Part shown: in pieces, positions 52,804 through 62,757 of the stretch
Layout: each line of letters opens with the position of its first letter
Position numbering within the stretch: position 1 is the first letter of the stretch
Assembly (NCBI GenBank): GCA_002376845.1
Contig: DFOS01000026.1
Location: forward strand, 1 to 64,000
DNA length: 64,000 nt
Source: Bdellovibrionaceae bacterium UBA3535
Lineage (GTDB): Bacteria; Bdellovibrionota; Bdellovibrionia; Bdellovibrionales; UBA840
Direction of reading: 5' to 3'
Translations under genes and position numbers: made by a program
The notes under the pieces: model-generated
The model's input: only the letters and a program-made list of their open reading frames with translations
Told to the model about the DNA's origin: nothing
Databases searched by the model: none

Positions 52804-54995
52804 TATTACATAGTGAAATCGAAAAAAATATCAACGCCGCCGTTAGCAGCGCCATCAAAGCTAAATTCGAATTTGTTACCATTGATTTATTTATTCTTGA
52901 GCTAGTGCGCAACGGGGATCTTTCGAAAACACTATTGGAGACCTGCGGGGCCAATACAAAACGCCTGCAAAAAGAGCTATTGCAAGTAGTGGAACAACAT
53001 ACTCCAGAAAGTGACTCACAGGACCCTCCCCAAGTAACCCTAGGTGTAGAGCGCTTACTACATAGAGCCTGGGCGCAGGCTATGAGTGCAGGAAAAGAAG
53101 AGGTAATGCCCTCAGATATTTTTGTGGCCTTGTATTATGAAGACGATTCCCATGCTCGTTATTTGTTAGAAGACAAAGAGAAAGTATCCAAATTGAAATT
53201 ACTTGAAGTAATATCTCACTCTCAGATTTCTAGCCAAATGCGATCATCAGAGCACGTAGACATAGAAACAAGTGATTCCTACCTCCTGCCACTAAACTCC
53301 TTTGTCAAAAAAAACAAATTGGAAGTGGTTAATAGAGAGTCCGACTTAGAAAGATTGTACTTGATACTATCGCGCAAAACTAAGAACAACCCACTCATTA
53401 TCGCAGAGCCTGGTGTTGGCAAGACCTCCTTTATCTATTCGCTGGTGGATTGCATCAATAAGGATGCTTGCCCGGATAATTTAAAAAATACGGAGGTTTT
53501 TTTGCTAGATGCCAGTTTGTTACAGGCTGGCGCAAAGTTTAAAGGAGAATTTGAAGAGCGTTTTATGGGAGTCATTAAAGAACTAGAAATGAAAAATAAC
53601 AAATCCATTCTAGTGATAGATGACATACACCACTTGATCAATCAATCCTCACAAAACTCACAAGGCAACGACATTACAGCCATGCTAAAACCCGTGTTTT
53701 TACGAGGAAAAATCTCTGTCATTGCGACCACAACGCCTAAAAACTTAAAGCATACTTTTGATAAAAACCAATCACTTGACCGCTACTTTCAAAAAATGGA
53801 GTTGCTGGAGCCTAGCACCGATACCACCAGAGAAATTCTTATTTCCTTACAAAAAGGCCTAGAAAAACATCATGATATAGAGATTAGCAAACAAAACATC
53901 GAACACGTATTGCAGCTAAGCGAACGCTATTTGTTTGACCGATTCTTTCCAGATAAAGCGATTGATCTATTAGATGAATCTTGTGCGCTCAATAAGCTCA
54001 ACAAACCTAGCGCAAAAAAACTGAGCAAGAACTCCATAGACAAGGCCCTAGCAAAACTAGCCTCCATTCCTAGTCAAGCCATGGAAAAGAGCGAGGAAGA
54101 ACAGCTACAAAACTTAGAACGCAATCTGAAACTTAAAATCTACGGTCAAAATCATGCCATTGAAAAAGTCTCAAAGGCCATAAAAGCTGCCAAAGCTGGC
54201 CTGCAAAGAGACAGCAAGCCACTGGGCTCCTTTTTGTTTTCTGGACCTACTGGCGTGGGAAAAACAGATTTAGCACGTCAGCTTGCCAGCCTTTTGAACT
54301 TAAAATTTCAAAAATTTGATATGAGTGAATACATGGAGAAACACTCGGTATCTCGCTTAGTGGGAGCACCTCCGGGATATGTTGGTTATGAGGAAGGCGG
54401 CTTGCTCACAGAGGCCATTCATAAAGCCCCTTACTCCCTGATTCTACTAGATGAAATTGAGAAGGCCCACCCAGATTTGATGAATATCCTATTGCAAATC
54501 ATGGATGATGCTAGTCTAACCGACACTTATGGAAAAAAAGTCAACTGCCGTAATATTTTATTGATTATGACTACCAATGCGGGAGCTGTGGATATGACAA
54601 AAGCGGGACTTGGTATTGTAAGGGAAGAGGTAAAGTCTTTTGACCTTGATATGGTAAAAAAGGCTTTTCGCCCTGAGTTCTTAAACCGAATCGATGCCAT
54701 TATTCCATTTCAACATCTTTCCCGCGAACTACTTCTACAAGTCATCGACAAGTTTATGGCAGAACTACAAATTCTACTGCAGAACAAAAAGATTCATTTA
54801 AAATATGATGAAGCCTTAAAGAACTATCTTTTGGATAAGGGCTACGACCCTGCCTATGGAGCCAGACCTTTTCAGCGAATTATTGATGAAAAAATCAAGG
54901 CTCCACTAATTGATGAGATCCTTTTTGGTAAGTTAAAAAAAGGTGGCAATGTTTATGCCACCATAAAAAACCATAAAGTACACTTTGATTTTTAA
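52800..54995 (+). CDS. clpA: ClpA-type AAA+ unfoldase with altered D1 domain
   Basis: This 731-residue unfoldase works with ClpP and ClpS. It has the Clp N-domain (about 1-145), D1 AAA+ (about 170-420) with Walker A AEPGVGKTS, and D2 AAA+ (about 445-725) with Walker A GPTGVGKTD, Walker B LLDEIEKAHPD and GYDPAYGARP. In D1 the Walker B catalytic glutamate is aspartate (IDDIHH, D275), and the paired arginine fingers RRF read R328-Y329-F. D1 may hydrolyse ATP slowly or act mainly structurally. Its stop overlaps the converging metalloprotease by four bases. Confidence 0.95.
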   Translation: MILHSEIEKNINAAVSSAIKAKFEFVTIDLFILELVRNGDLSKTLLETCGANTKRLQKELLQVVEQHTPESDSQDPPQVTLGVERLLHRAWAQAMSAGKEEVMPSDIFVALYYEDDSHARYLLEDKEKVSKLKLLEVISHSQISSQMRSSEHVDIETSDSYLLPLNSFVKKNKLEVVNRESDLERLYLILSRKTKNNPLIIAEPGVGKTSFIYSLVDCINKDACPDNLKNTEVFLLDASLLQAGAKFKGEFEERFMGVIKELEMKNNKSILVIDDIHHLINQSSQNSQGNDITAMLKPVFLRGKISVIATTTPKNLKHTFDKNQSLDRYFQKMELLEPSTDTTREILISLQKGLEKHHDIEISKQNIEHVLQLSERYLFDRFFPDKAIDLLDESCALNKLNKPSAKKLSKNSIDKALAKLASIPSQAMEKSEEEQLQNLERNLKLKIYGQNHAIEKVSKAIKAAKAGLQRDSKPLGSFLFSGPTGVGKTDLARQLASLLNLKFQKFDMSEYMEKHSVSRLVGAPPGYVGYEEGGLLTEAIHKAPYSLILLDEIEKAHPDLMNILLQIMDDASLTDTYGKKVNCRNILLIMTTNAGAVDMTKAGLGIVREEVKSFDLDMVKKAFRPEFLNRIDAIIPFQHLSRELLLQVIDKFMAELQILLQNKKIHLKYDEALKNYLLDKGYDPAYGARPFQRIIDEKIKAPLIDEILFGKLKKGGNVYATIKNHKVHFDF

Positions 54996-57900
54996 TGATC
55001 TGCCAAAGCATACAATGCATTGGTATAAACATCTCGTGATCTTAGAGAGCCACTAAGATACATTTTTATTAAACCCACATCTGTGCTCAAAACTGCTTGT
55101 TCCGCTTCCTCGTAATTGTCCATATCCAGTTTTTTTCCCGATTCAAGATCCGTCAGCAGTTCTTGTATGCGCTTCTCAGGTAGTGGTGACATGGCATCGA
55201 AAGCGACAATTCGGTCGATTAGCATTTTGGCTATTAGATTGCCTGAAGCCGCACAAAAAACATGGTCATTACCTCCTACAACCACTCGATCTTCATAAGC
55301 ACTGCATATAGTTCTACCATGCTGCACACTATAAATCGCCAATTGCTCCTGCCTAAGATTAGGATCAGAAAGATCGTTAATGGATTTTTTAATTCGGCGT
55401 ACCATCTCTTGGGCTAAGCTTCGGTGTCCACTACGAATATTAAGAAAGTAATCCACTACCGGATGAATACGGCTTTGCATTTTAAACATTTTACTCGGCT
55501 GGTAACTAAAAGGCATTGTTTGCGAAGAGCCATCTATAAAGTCCATAGTCACGTTATGACGAACCTCATCTAGAAGCATCTGAGTCGTAGCTGCCAAAAG
55601 TTTGGGGCCAATTCTTGGATGGGTAAGATAGTTCGAAGTTACCCGATCCAAGACGCGATTGTTCTGTCTTTCTTGAAATAAAATCTCAATGGCAGCAAGC
55701 TTATCAATGTATTTACCACGTACATCAATTTGATCTGCATACTGGCTCGTATTGGTGCCGATAGGGTTAAAAGGTTTTCCTATCTGACCTACCGCAACCA
55801 AATTATTCGGCAAGCGAACCTCAAAACAATTTTTTGCTACCTGACGAAAGGCTTCATTCAAACCAGTTAGCTGGTAAATAAAATTCTCATCATTGGAAGG
55901 GTCGGCATCCCCTTTTGTGTCAACCAGAGCACATACAGCATCGGGCTCCAACAATAAATCAATCAAGTAGTTACCTGTATTCTCAACCGCAGCGTTAATA
56001 TCTGCTAGAAAGATTTTCGATTCTTGATCCATTCCAGGTGGGTAATTTCCTAGCTCCCAGTCATACCCCCGAAGACTAGGTATATCCCGTATATTTTCGT
56101 ATAAGTCGAAAAACAATCGCATATAATACAGATCCCGGCGAGCAGAAAAATAGGCATTGATGTCATCGTACAAACTAAAATTATTACGTCCATTGCGGGT
56201 ATAGCGATAGCGATATAGCATCCCTCGCTTTTCTGCTTGGAAGGACGATATTTCATTATAATTTGTGCCGACATCAAAGGGATTACAGGTAGGATTTAAG
56301 CTGATGCCTTCATCACTACAATATTGATAGGCTTTGCGCTGGGGCACCTCACTGAGCAAACCCTTTACCTTTACGAGTTCCACCTTGCCGCTATCTTTTA
56401 CAACCTCTACCTTTCCCGCATAGGCGTAGCGCAAAGTGGCTATATCGTACTTACCCATGATTGGTAGGAACTTTGCCTCATGAAGAGCGTAATCCATTAC
56501 GGAGGAATAGTGAAAGGCTCTTTCTAGCCCCAATTCATTTAACTCTTCTTGATTGTAAAAGTTCTCCTTGTCCTCCGAAGCACTAAAGTTATGTCGCAAC
56601 CCCAAATTATGCCCCAACTCATGGGTTAAAACTGGTATCCAGATTCCCGGAAGAATATGATCGATCACCTTCTTTTTTTCCTCATCACTTAGGCTTTCCC
56701 ATGGCCGCATTTGCAATTCGTCAATTATGCCATCCAGTCCACTGCTCACTATCTTGGAGATGTTGACCATCTCTTCATGATACGCATTGTGGTTGGCGTA
56801 AGCTTCTGCCGGATGCAGCAGATTCGGCTTTAATTTTTTACGTGCTGAAGCGGGAACATCTTCTAAATATTCTTTAATTGTAGCTTGCTGCCTTAAATGA
56901 TCCATTGCCGGGCTTTGTGTACGGCGAATAAAATTTGTGTCCAATTGGACCTTCTTACTATTTTTCAAGTTACCAAAACCATTCGTTCTACCCATTTCTT
57001 GCAAAGCCAAACGATTGGTATTTTCTTGCATTATGTGTTGCTCATTTTGCGTAATCAATGAGGAACTACTCTCTTGAAATTGCATGATAGACAAATCATC
57101 ATGGGCCACATAGCCTGGAATACCGAAAGACGCCGCTGGCAAAATTCGCACAGCATCTCGTATCACATCATTCAACCTGTTTTCTAGCGTAGCCTCTTGC
57201 TTTTGCATTTCCTCCAATCGCTCACGAATTAACAGGTCGTATTCGCGCGCAATCATGGTAACCAAATTGCCTTTATACATAACTGTTCGCCCACTAATGG
57301 TCTCACCCGTATGGGGGTTCACAAAGGAGGGGCCATAGCCTAATATGCGGGACTCGACAGGCTCACTCACCATAACGATCATGGAATTACGAATGTCTTG
57401 GATTTGTTGATCACTACCTTGCTTCAATTCAATGGTAAAATTAGCTTCGGCTATAGCCAAACTGCGATTGATCGCTTCAACTGCGTATTCCGTGGCCTTT
57501 AAAATGACATCATTTTCTGGCAATGAGAAATCCGAACTCAAATAGTAGGTAATCTTATTTCTTTTGGGATTCCAACGATTGGCCAATTCACGTCTTTTGG
57601 TATAGTCGGGATTGTAATCACTGCCTAAAACATTTCTTTCTGTTTTAAATAGCCCTAAAATATTTTGATCCGCTAACGGGTACACCAAAGGCTCATAGTC
57701 TTGGGATGCAATGGTGCTTAGACGAACAAAATTGTAATGTTTCATTATACGAAATTTTTTATCCTCAATATCCAATAAAGAGAAAACACCACCACATGCA
57801 TCAAAATATGTTTCTTCGGTGGTAATGATAATGGCATCCCGACTTATCTTGGCATCCAAAATACTCTGCGACTCTTTTTGGTAACATTGACGACCAAAAA

Positions 57901-58399
57901 GATTGGCTAAATCTATGGGCAATAAATTGAATTCCTCAACCTTTTGCTCTTTTAACTTCAAGTTTACATAACGTCGGTCTTGCCACTTTTTATCTTCATC
58001 CTCCTCTTCTTTGTTCGTACATCTGCCATAATCATCTTCTGCGCATTTATAATCCAAATGCTCCAGCGGAATGGTCATAACAGGCTTGCGATTGGTAGGA
58101 TTACCGCGAAACCGCTCATCCCTATCGATTTGGACAATTTTTAGTTCGTCCTCGCGGATTTCAAACTTCACTACCTTTTCTTGACCCAAGTACTGTGGCA
58201 TCATGGCACTTAGGCTTCGAGGAGTAGCTCCCGCTAAAGGCACGTAGAGATATTCTTCTTGTGTTGATGGTAGCTGTGTTTTTTCAATAAAGACATTTTC
58301 CTCAGATTGCGGACGATTTACCTGTTGAAATTCTTTTTGCTCAGAACATGCTACCAGCAAGACCAACATGCCCATCACGAAAATTTTTTGATTTTTCAT
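54992..58399 (-). CDS. Large met-zincin metalloprotease lipoprotein
   Basis: This 1135-residue protein has a lipoprotein signal (VLLVAC, C18) and a zinc-dependent met-zincin domain: HELGHNLGLRH (zinc ligands H593, H597, H603; E594) followed by YSSVMDY, the met-turn. The N-terminal half (about 20-560) is beta-rich, and the C-terminal part (about 660-1135) is mainly helical. It resembles the zinc-dependent metalloproteases of the DUF4953-like family. Likely cell-surface or periplasmic, it could degrade external protein. A barrel protein gene lies directly upstream, ten bases away. Confidence 0.88.
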   Translation of the reverse strand: MKNQKIFVMGMLVLLVACSEQKEFQQVNRPQSEENVFIEKTQLPSTQEEYLYVPLAGATPRSLSAMMPQYLGQEKVVKFEIREDELKIVQIDRDERFRGNPTNRKPVMTIPLEHLDYKCAEDDYGRCTNKEEEDEDKKWQDRRYVNLKLKEQKVEEFNLLPIDLANLFGRQCYQKESQSILDAKISRDAIIITTEETYFDACGGVFSLLDIEDKKFRIMKHYNFVRLSTIASQDYEPLVYPLADQNILGLFKTERNVLGSDYNPDYTKRRELANRWNPKRNKITYYLSSDFSLPENDVILKATEYAVEAINRSLAIAEANFTIELKQGSDQQIQDIRNSMIVMVSEPVESRILGYGPSFVNPHTGETISGRTVMYKGNLVTMIAREYDLLIRERLEEMQKQEATLENRLNDVIRDAVRILPAASFGIPGYVAHDDLSIMQFQESSSSLITQNEQHIMQENTNRLALQEMGRTNGFGNLKNSKKVQLDTNFIRRTQSPAMDHLRQQATIKEYLEDVPASARKKLKPNLLHPAEAYANHNAYHEEMVNISKIVSSGLDGIIDELQMRPWESLSDEEKKKVIDHILPGIWIPVLTHELGHNLGLRHNFSASEDKENFYNQEELNELGLERAFHYSSVMDYALHEAKFLPIMGKYDIATLRYAYAGKVEVVKDSGKVELVKVKGLLSEVPQRKAYQYCSDEGISLNPTCNPFDVGTNYNEISSFQAEKRGMLYRYRYTRNGRNNFSLYDDINAYFSARRDLYYMRLFFDLYENIRDIPSLRGYDWELGNYPPGMDQESKIFLADINAAVENTGNYLIDLLLEPDAVCALVDTKGDADPSNDENFIYQLTGLNEAFRQVAKNCFEVRLPNNLVAVGQIGKPFNPIGTNTSQYADQIDVRGKYIDKLAAIEILFQERQNNRVLDRVTSNYLTHPRIGPKLLAATTQMLLDEVRHNVTMDFIDGSSQTMPFSYQPSKMFKMQSRIHPVVDYFLNIRSGHRSLAQEMVRRIKKSINDLSDPNLRQEQLAIYSVQHGRTICSAYEDRVVVGGNDHVFCAASGNLIAKMLIDRIVAFDAMSPLPEKRIQELLTDLESGKKLDMDNYEEAEQAVLSTDVGLIKMYLSGSLRSRDVYTNALYALADH

Positions 58400-58408
58400 C
58401 CGCCCCCC

Positions 58409-59251
58409 TTACATGAGAAATTCAAAATATGTGAAATACTGCGATTGTATTGCATCGTACAAACCAATATTGGAGCTTCCATCAGCGCGCAAACTACTTC
58501 CACCGTTTCGATGTCCGATGGCAATGCTCCAGTTTTGGTTCCAATTCCATATTAAACTTTCTGCAATTTGAAATTGCGTAGTATCTACAGAATTGTACGT
58601 GCGGTTCACGATATAATTTAAGTCTAGATTTAAGAGCCACTTTTCACTCAGTTGATATGTGGTTAATAAACGATTTGCAAAAGAGTACTCCACATTAAAT
58701 TGAGAGAAAGCATCGGTAGTAAAACGGTGAAAGTTTCTTCGTAAGCTAGGACGATAATCTAATTGTAGCGGCAAAGCTATTTCTGAAAAATCCAAGGTAA
58801 TACGCGGGCGATAGGTAATAGCGCTGCGAAAACTAGTATCTTCTCTATCGCTTGCGGATGTCGGTAAGTACGAAGAAAATCCATGTCGATAGGTCAAAAA
58901 CTTTTCCCCATAAAGTCTGTTTGCCTTTGAAAGCCAAGTTATTGAGGTATTGAGAAACTCGCCTCCCTCTTCGCTTTGATTTGGCCTACTTGTGTAAGCC
59001 GCCACCAATTGCAAGCTATCTTGTTTGTCCAATTCATAAGAAAGGCTTAACAACGAAAGACTTTGAATCCGGCGCTCTCCCTCAAGATCTTTCTGATTAT
59101 TACCCTCCAGCTCTTGGACCAATGCTAAAGATAGATTCTCAGGCAAAAAGCCCTTCGAATCCTTCGCAACTTGCGTGCGCAAAGTATTTTGCGCCCAGAT
59201 TGAAAAAGTCGAAAGAAAAATACAAAAAAATAGAAGTGACCGTTTGGCCAT
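58409..59251 (-). CDS. Putative outer-membrane beta-barrel protein beside met-zincin
   Basis: From the ATG at 59251, which has GGGGGGAG upstream, this is a 280-residue protein with signal peptide (1-20, ending WAQ). Alternating strands with aromatic girdles (ITYRPRITLDFSEIALPLQLDYRP, LSEKWLLNLDLNYI, WNWNQNWSIAIGHR) and a C-terminal FEFLM suggest a porin-like barrel. It is on the same strand as the met-zincin lipoprotein and may display or secrete it. The frame extends further upstream, but without a signal. The 265 bases between its start and htpX hold no recognised gene. Confidence 0.7.
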   Translation of the reverse strand: MAKRSLLFFCIFLSTFSIWAQNTLRTQVAKDSKGFLPENLSLALVQELEGNNQKDLEGERRIQSLSLLSLSYELDKQDSLQLVAAYTSRPNQSEEGGEFLNTSITWLSKANRLYGEKFLTYRHGFSSYLPTSASDREDTSFRSAITYRPRITLDFSEIALPLQLDYRPSLRRNFHRFTTDAFSQFNVEYSFANRLLTTYQLSEKWLLNLDLNYIVNRTYNSVDTTQFQIAESLIWNWNQNWSIAIGHRNGGSSLRADGSSNIGLYDAIQSQYFTYFEFLM

Positions 59252-59516
59252 TTCTCCCCCCTCACACGGACCTGATACAAAAGTCATACCAAAGCCCAAA
59301 TCCATTATGGTAAAGTTTAAAAGGCTCTCACAGGAAAAATGACACCAGTGGTGCAAAATGTATTTTTTTCTGCTCCTATGCATTTTAAAAAGAATTCGCA
59401 ACGAAATAATTACTGTTTAGGCCATATTAAGACCCGTGCCGATTTTTTCTATTTTGCTTTACCTGCCTATTGACCACGGATAAAATCACCCTAGATTGCT
59501 TAAAAAGGAGTGATTT

Positions 59517-60386
59517 ATGATTCGTCGTTGGGGATTTTTCTTTCTCATTAACATTGCCATGATGGTGATGATCACCATTGTTACCTCACTACTTGGAGTC
59601 GACCGTTATGCCAGCGAACAAGGGATTGATTACAATCTTTTGCTTGGTTTTTGCTTGGTTTGGGGTATGGGCGGCGCCTTTATTTCACTGCTAATTTCTA
59701 AAAGCATGGCCAAGTGGATGTTTCGTTTGCAAATCATCGACAGCAAAAGCCAAGACCCTAATGCCAGAGAATTGGTCAACATGGTTCATCGCATGGCCAA
59801 AGCCGCTGGCCTTCATAAAATGCCCGAGGTTGCCGTTTACGAGTCCCAAGAGGTTAACGCCTTTGCCACAGGCCCCTCGCGCAGCAACTCTTTGGTTGCC
59901 GTATCAAGTGGCCTTTTGCAAAGAATGAACCGAGAGCAAGTGGAAGGCGTTATTGGCCACGAAGTAGCCCATATTGCCAATGGTGATATGGTAACCATGA
60001 CCCTGATTCAAGGCGTGCTCAATGCCTTTGTTATGTTTTTGGCACGTGCTATCGCTTTTGCTCTCACCCGCGGAGAAGACCGGCAAGGTGGAATGAGCAC
60101 CTTTTTGCTGGTTATCGTTCTACAAATTGCGCTAGGCTTTCTTGCAATGATTGTTATCAACTACTTCTCCAGATTGCGTGAATACCGAGCGGATCAAGGT
60201 GGCGCCCGCTACGCAGGTCGTGACAAAATGGTTTCAGCCCTCAAGGCTTTAGCTGGTACCGAAGATCTAGTAGACAAGGAACACGAGAGCTTCGCATCCT
60301 TAAAAATTTCTGGCTCCAAGATGGCGGCTTTGTTTTCAACTCATCCGCCATTATCCGAACGAATAAAAAGATTGGAAAGAGCCTAA
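59517..60386 (+). CDS. htpX: HtpX-family membrane zinc protease
   Basis: This 289-residue inner-membrane metalloprotease degrades misfolded membrane proteins under envelope stress. It has four hydrophobic segments (about 5-25, 40-60, 158-178, 193-215), the HEVAHIANGDM zinc site and a distal REYRADQGGA glutamate ligand. The C-terminal STHPPLSERIKRL is typical. AAGGAG precedes the ATG. It stands 42 bases before the ClC gene on the same strand. Confidence 0.96.
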   Translation: MIRRWGFFFLINIAMMVMITIVTSLLGVDRYASEQGIDYNLLLGFCLVWGMGGAFISLLISKSMAKWMFRLQIIDSKSQDPNARELVNMVHRMAKAAGLHKMPEVAVYESQEVNAFATGPSRSNSLVAVSSGLLQRMNREQVEGVIGHEVAHIANGDMVTMTLIQGVLNAFVMFLARAIAFALTRGEDRQGGMSTFLLVIVLQIALGFLAMIVINYFSRLREYRADQGGARYAGRDKMVSALKALAGTEDLVDKEHESFASLKISGSKMAALFSTHPPLSERIKRLERA

Positions 60387-60403
60387 GCCCTCCTTGCCAG
60401 ATG

Positions 60404-60431
60404 CATGCGGACTTCATAGTATGGCCGCATG
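60404..60431 (+). promoter_or_regulatory. Hairpin covering the ClC start codon
   Basis: CATGCGG (60404-60410) can pair perfectly with CCGCATG (60425-60431), which contains the start codon of the ClC gene at 60429-60431. No clear Shine-Dalgarno site is present, so the structure could limit translation. The function is inferred from pairing alone. Confidence 0.35.
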
Positions 60432-62210
60432 TCGCTCAAGGATAGCATTAACATTCGCAAAGCCCTTAAAGATTTATCAAATGAAATCGAGCACTTAACC
60501 GGTATTCAATTTGAACGCCTAAATGCGAGAGAAACCTATTCCCTGAACCTGATGGCGGCCGTGGTCGGAGTTCTGGCTGGCTATGCTGCCATATTTTTGA
60601 AAAACTGCATTGGTTTTTTTCAAAACCTGATTTTACAAAACCAAATAGCCTATCACAATATTAGCTTTGAAAATCATATCATGGGGGATTGGATTCTGCT
60701 CTTACCCCCCATTGCCTTCATATTCATTGCCGCCTTTATCAAGCTCCTGGCGCCGGAGGCCCGAGGTCATGGTATCCCCGAAGTCATTGCTGCGGTGGAG
60801 ACTCGCGGCGGGAGAATGCGAGGACGCTTGGTATTTGTAAAATGCATTGCCTCCGCTCTCACCATAGCGGCGGGTGGCTCCTCAGGAAGAGAAGGTCCCA
60901 TTGTGCAAATGGGAGCTGCGGCCGGCTCAATTTTGGCCCGCTGGACAAAACTTCCCACCAAGAGCACCAAAGTTCTACTGGCTTGTGGCGCTGCAGGAGG
61001 ACTGGCCGCATCCTTTAACACTCCCATTGCCGCTGTGATTTTTTCGGTAGAATTGATTTTGCGAGAGTTAAAGACTCGCTCTTTTGTACCTCTGGTAATC
61101 GCCACCGTTATGTCAACGGTGATCGCCAGAACCCACTTTGGTAATTCCTTGGAATTCTTTTTACCTGCCTACCGCCTTAGCGCTCCCAGTGAATTGGTTT
61201 TTTATATCGCACTTGGCGTACTAGCAGGCATTGTGGGCATTATGGTAAACCGCATCTTTTTTCGCGTTGGCGACGCCTTTGAAAACTTACCCGTACACTA
61301 CTTGTGGAAAGCGTTTATTGGCGGCAGCATTGTATCCTTAATTGGCTATGCCGTGCCCGAAAGCTTGGGCATTGGTTACGACAGTATGATGCAGGTTTTG
61401 CGCGGCAATGTGGAGTTGAGCTTCATTCTAATTCTACTTTTGGTAAAGCCCATTACCATGTCCGTAACTCTGGCAGCCGGTGCCTCTGGCGGTGTTTTTG
61501 CCCCCTTACTTTTTATTGGCGCCATGATGGGCGGTGCCTTTGGTTTGGTGCTTTCGAACTACTTTCCTGAATTGATCGGGCATCATGGTGCCTATGCACT
61601 TGTCGGAATGGCCGCCATGTTTGCTGCCTCGGGAAGAGCCACTTTCACTGCCATAGTCATCATATTTGAAATGACCATGGAGTATTCCATCATCCTACCC
61701 CTGATGCTCGCCTGCGTGGTTGCCGACCAAATCTCCAACCTCTTAAATGAACACAGCATCTTTTCCGAACACTTACATCGACAAAACATTCCCTTTGCCC
61801 AAGAGCTCGGGGTCAATAGCATTGCTCTGTTAAACGTAGGGCATTTTATGACAAAAGAAGTGGTTGCTTTTACACTTTTACAAAAGCTCCCCACCATTGA
61901 AAAAACTCTAAAAGAAACATCCCATAGTATTTACCCGGTGCTAGATAAGGAAAATGTCGTCCAGGGCTTTATATCCAAAGAAAGTTTTTTTAAAAATTAT
62001 AGTAAATTTGACGACTCCTTTACCGCAAAAACTCTGATGCAAGATTTAAACACCTGGATTTACGAAGATGATGGCCTCCTGCCCACCCTCAAGCTTCTTC
62101 GCCGCACAAAGCTTTCGCGCATCATTGTTGTGGAAAGAAATACCCACAAGCTCAAAGGAATTTTGACTGGCAAAGACCTCTTGCAGTTGGCCGCAAAAAT
62201 TGATACTTAA
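60429..62210 (+). CDS. ClC-family chloride/proton antiporter with C-terminal CBS domains
   Basis: This 593-residue membrane protein has the ClC signatures GSSGREGPIVQMG (its glutamate is the gating residue of transporters) and GASGGVFAPLLFIGA, with about ten or more membrane helices (about 35-450). The C-terminal part (about 460-590) has two CBS motifs (NVGHFMTKEVVAF and TAKTLMQDLNTWIYEDD), which bind nucleotides and regulate transport. It probably exchanges chloride for protons in pH or osmotic balance. The start codon lies inside a potential hairpin. Confidence 0.93.
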   Translation: MSLKDSINIRKALKDLSNEIEHLTGIQFERLNARETYSLNLMAAVVGVLAGYAAIFLKNCIGFFQNLILQNQIAYHNISFENHIMGDWILLLPPIAFIFIAAFIKLLAPEARGHGIPEVIAAVETRGGRMRGRLVFVKCIASALTIAAGGSSGREGPIVQMGAAAGSILARWTKLPTKSTKVLLACGAAGGLAASFNTPIAAVIFSVELILRELKTRSFVPLVIATVMSTVIARTHFGNSLEFFLPAYRLSAPSELVFYIALGVLAGIVGIMVNRIFFRVGDAFENLPVHYLWKAFIGGSIVSLIGYAVPESLGIGYDSMMQVLRGNVELSFILILLLVKPITMSVTLAAGASGGVFAPLLFIGAMMGGAFGLVLSNYFPELIGHHGAYALVGMAAMFAASGRATFTAIVIIFEMTMEYSIILPLMLACVVADQISNLLNEHSIFSEHLHRQNIPFAQELGVNSIALLNVGHFMTKEVVAFTLLQKLPTIEKTLKETSHSIYPVLDKENVVQGFISKESFFKNYSKFDDSFTAKTLMQDLNTWIYEDDGLLPTLKLLRRTKLSRIIVVERNTHKLKGILTGKDLLQLAAKIDT

Positions 62211-62231
62211 CCCAATAGCAATGGGGGAATT

Positions 62232-62663
62232 ATGAAAACAGTTTTTTTCACCTTGATCGTCTTAGCCACAACGAAGCTATGGGCGCAACAAACACCGCAA
62301 ATACGTGTCTGCAATATTTCGAACGGTTATTTTCAAGCCTTGGATTTAGCCGCCCCCGTTAACGACAATGTGGGCTTTTGCCGCTACGATAAGGTTTTAT
62401 TTGGTGCTATTAGTGCATTGAAGGCCTTAGATGGCATCCTCACCGATGCAAGTCGAAGCTTTATCGCCACAGATTCCGCTGTCTATTCTTCTTGTCAGGA
62501 TGCTGGCGCCATTCGTGTGAATGCCCAACAAAATCGTCGAATGGATCGCGTCTGTTATTTTGCCGATGGCAGCGTCATTAGCGAGCTTAGCCTCGTAGAG
62601 GGATGGAATTCTACCATCAACCGCAAGCTGCGGGATTTTCTTGAAGCAACAGGTGTAAAGTAA
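62232..62663 (+). CDS. Small exported protein of unknown function
   Basis: This 143-residue protein has a signal peptide (1-18, KLWA then QQTP) and four cysteines in the mature part (VCNISN, FCRYD, SSCQD, VCYFAD) suited to two disulfides. GGGGGAAT precedes the ATG. It is 21 bases after the ClC gene and may be cotranscribed. I recognise no family; the mature part resembles a small periplasmic domain. Confidence 0.75.
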   Translation: MKTVFFTLIVLATTKLWAQQTPQIRVCNISNGYFQALDLAAPVNDNVGFCRYDKVLFGAISALKALDGILTDASRSFIATDSAVYSSCQDAGAIRVNAQQNRRMDRVCYFADGSVISELSLVEGWNSTINRKLRDFLEATGVK

Positions 62664-62757
62664 TTTTTACAGCAAGCCGGTAATGCTTATATATTAAGCC
62701 ACAAAAATTGTGCAGCAACCCTCTGCATGCTAATTTACTTAGCAAAACGAGGGAAAA

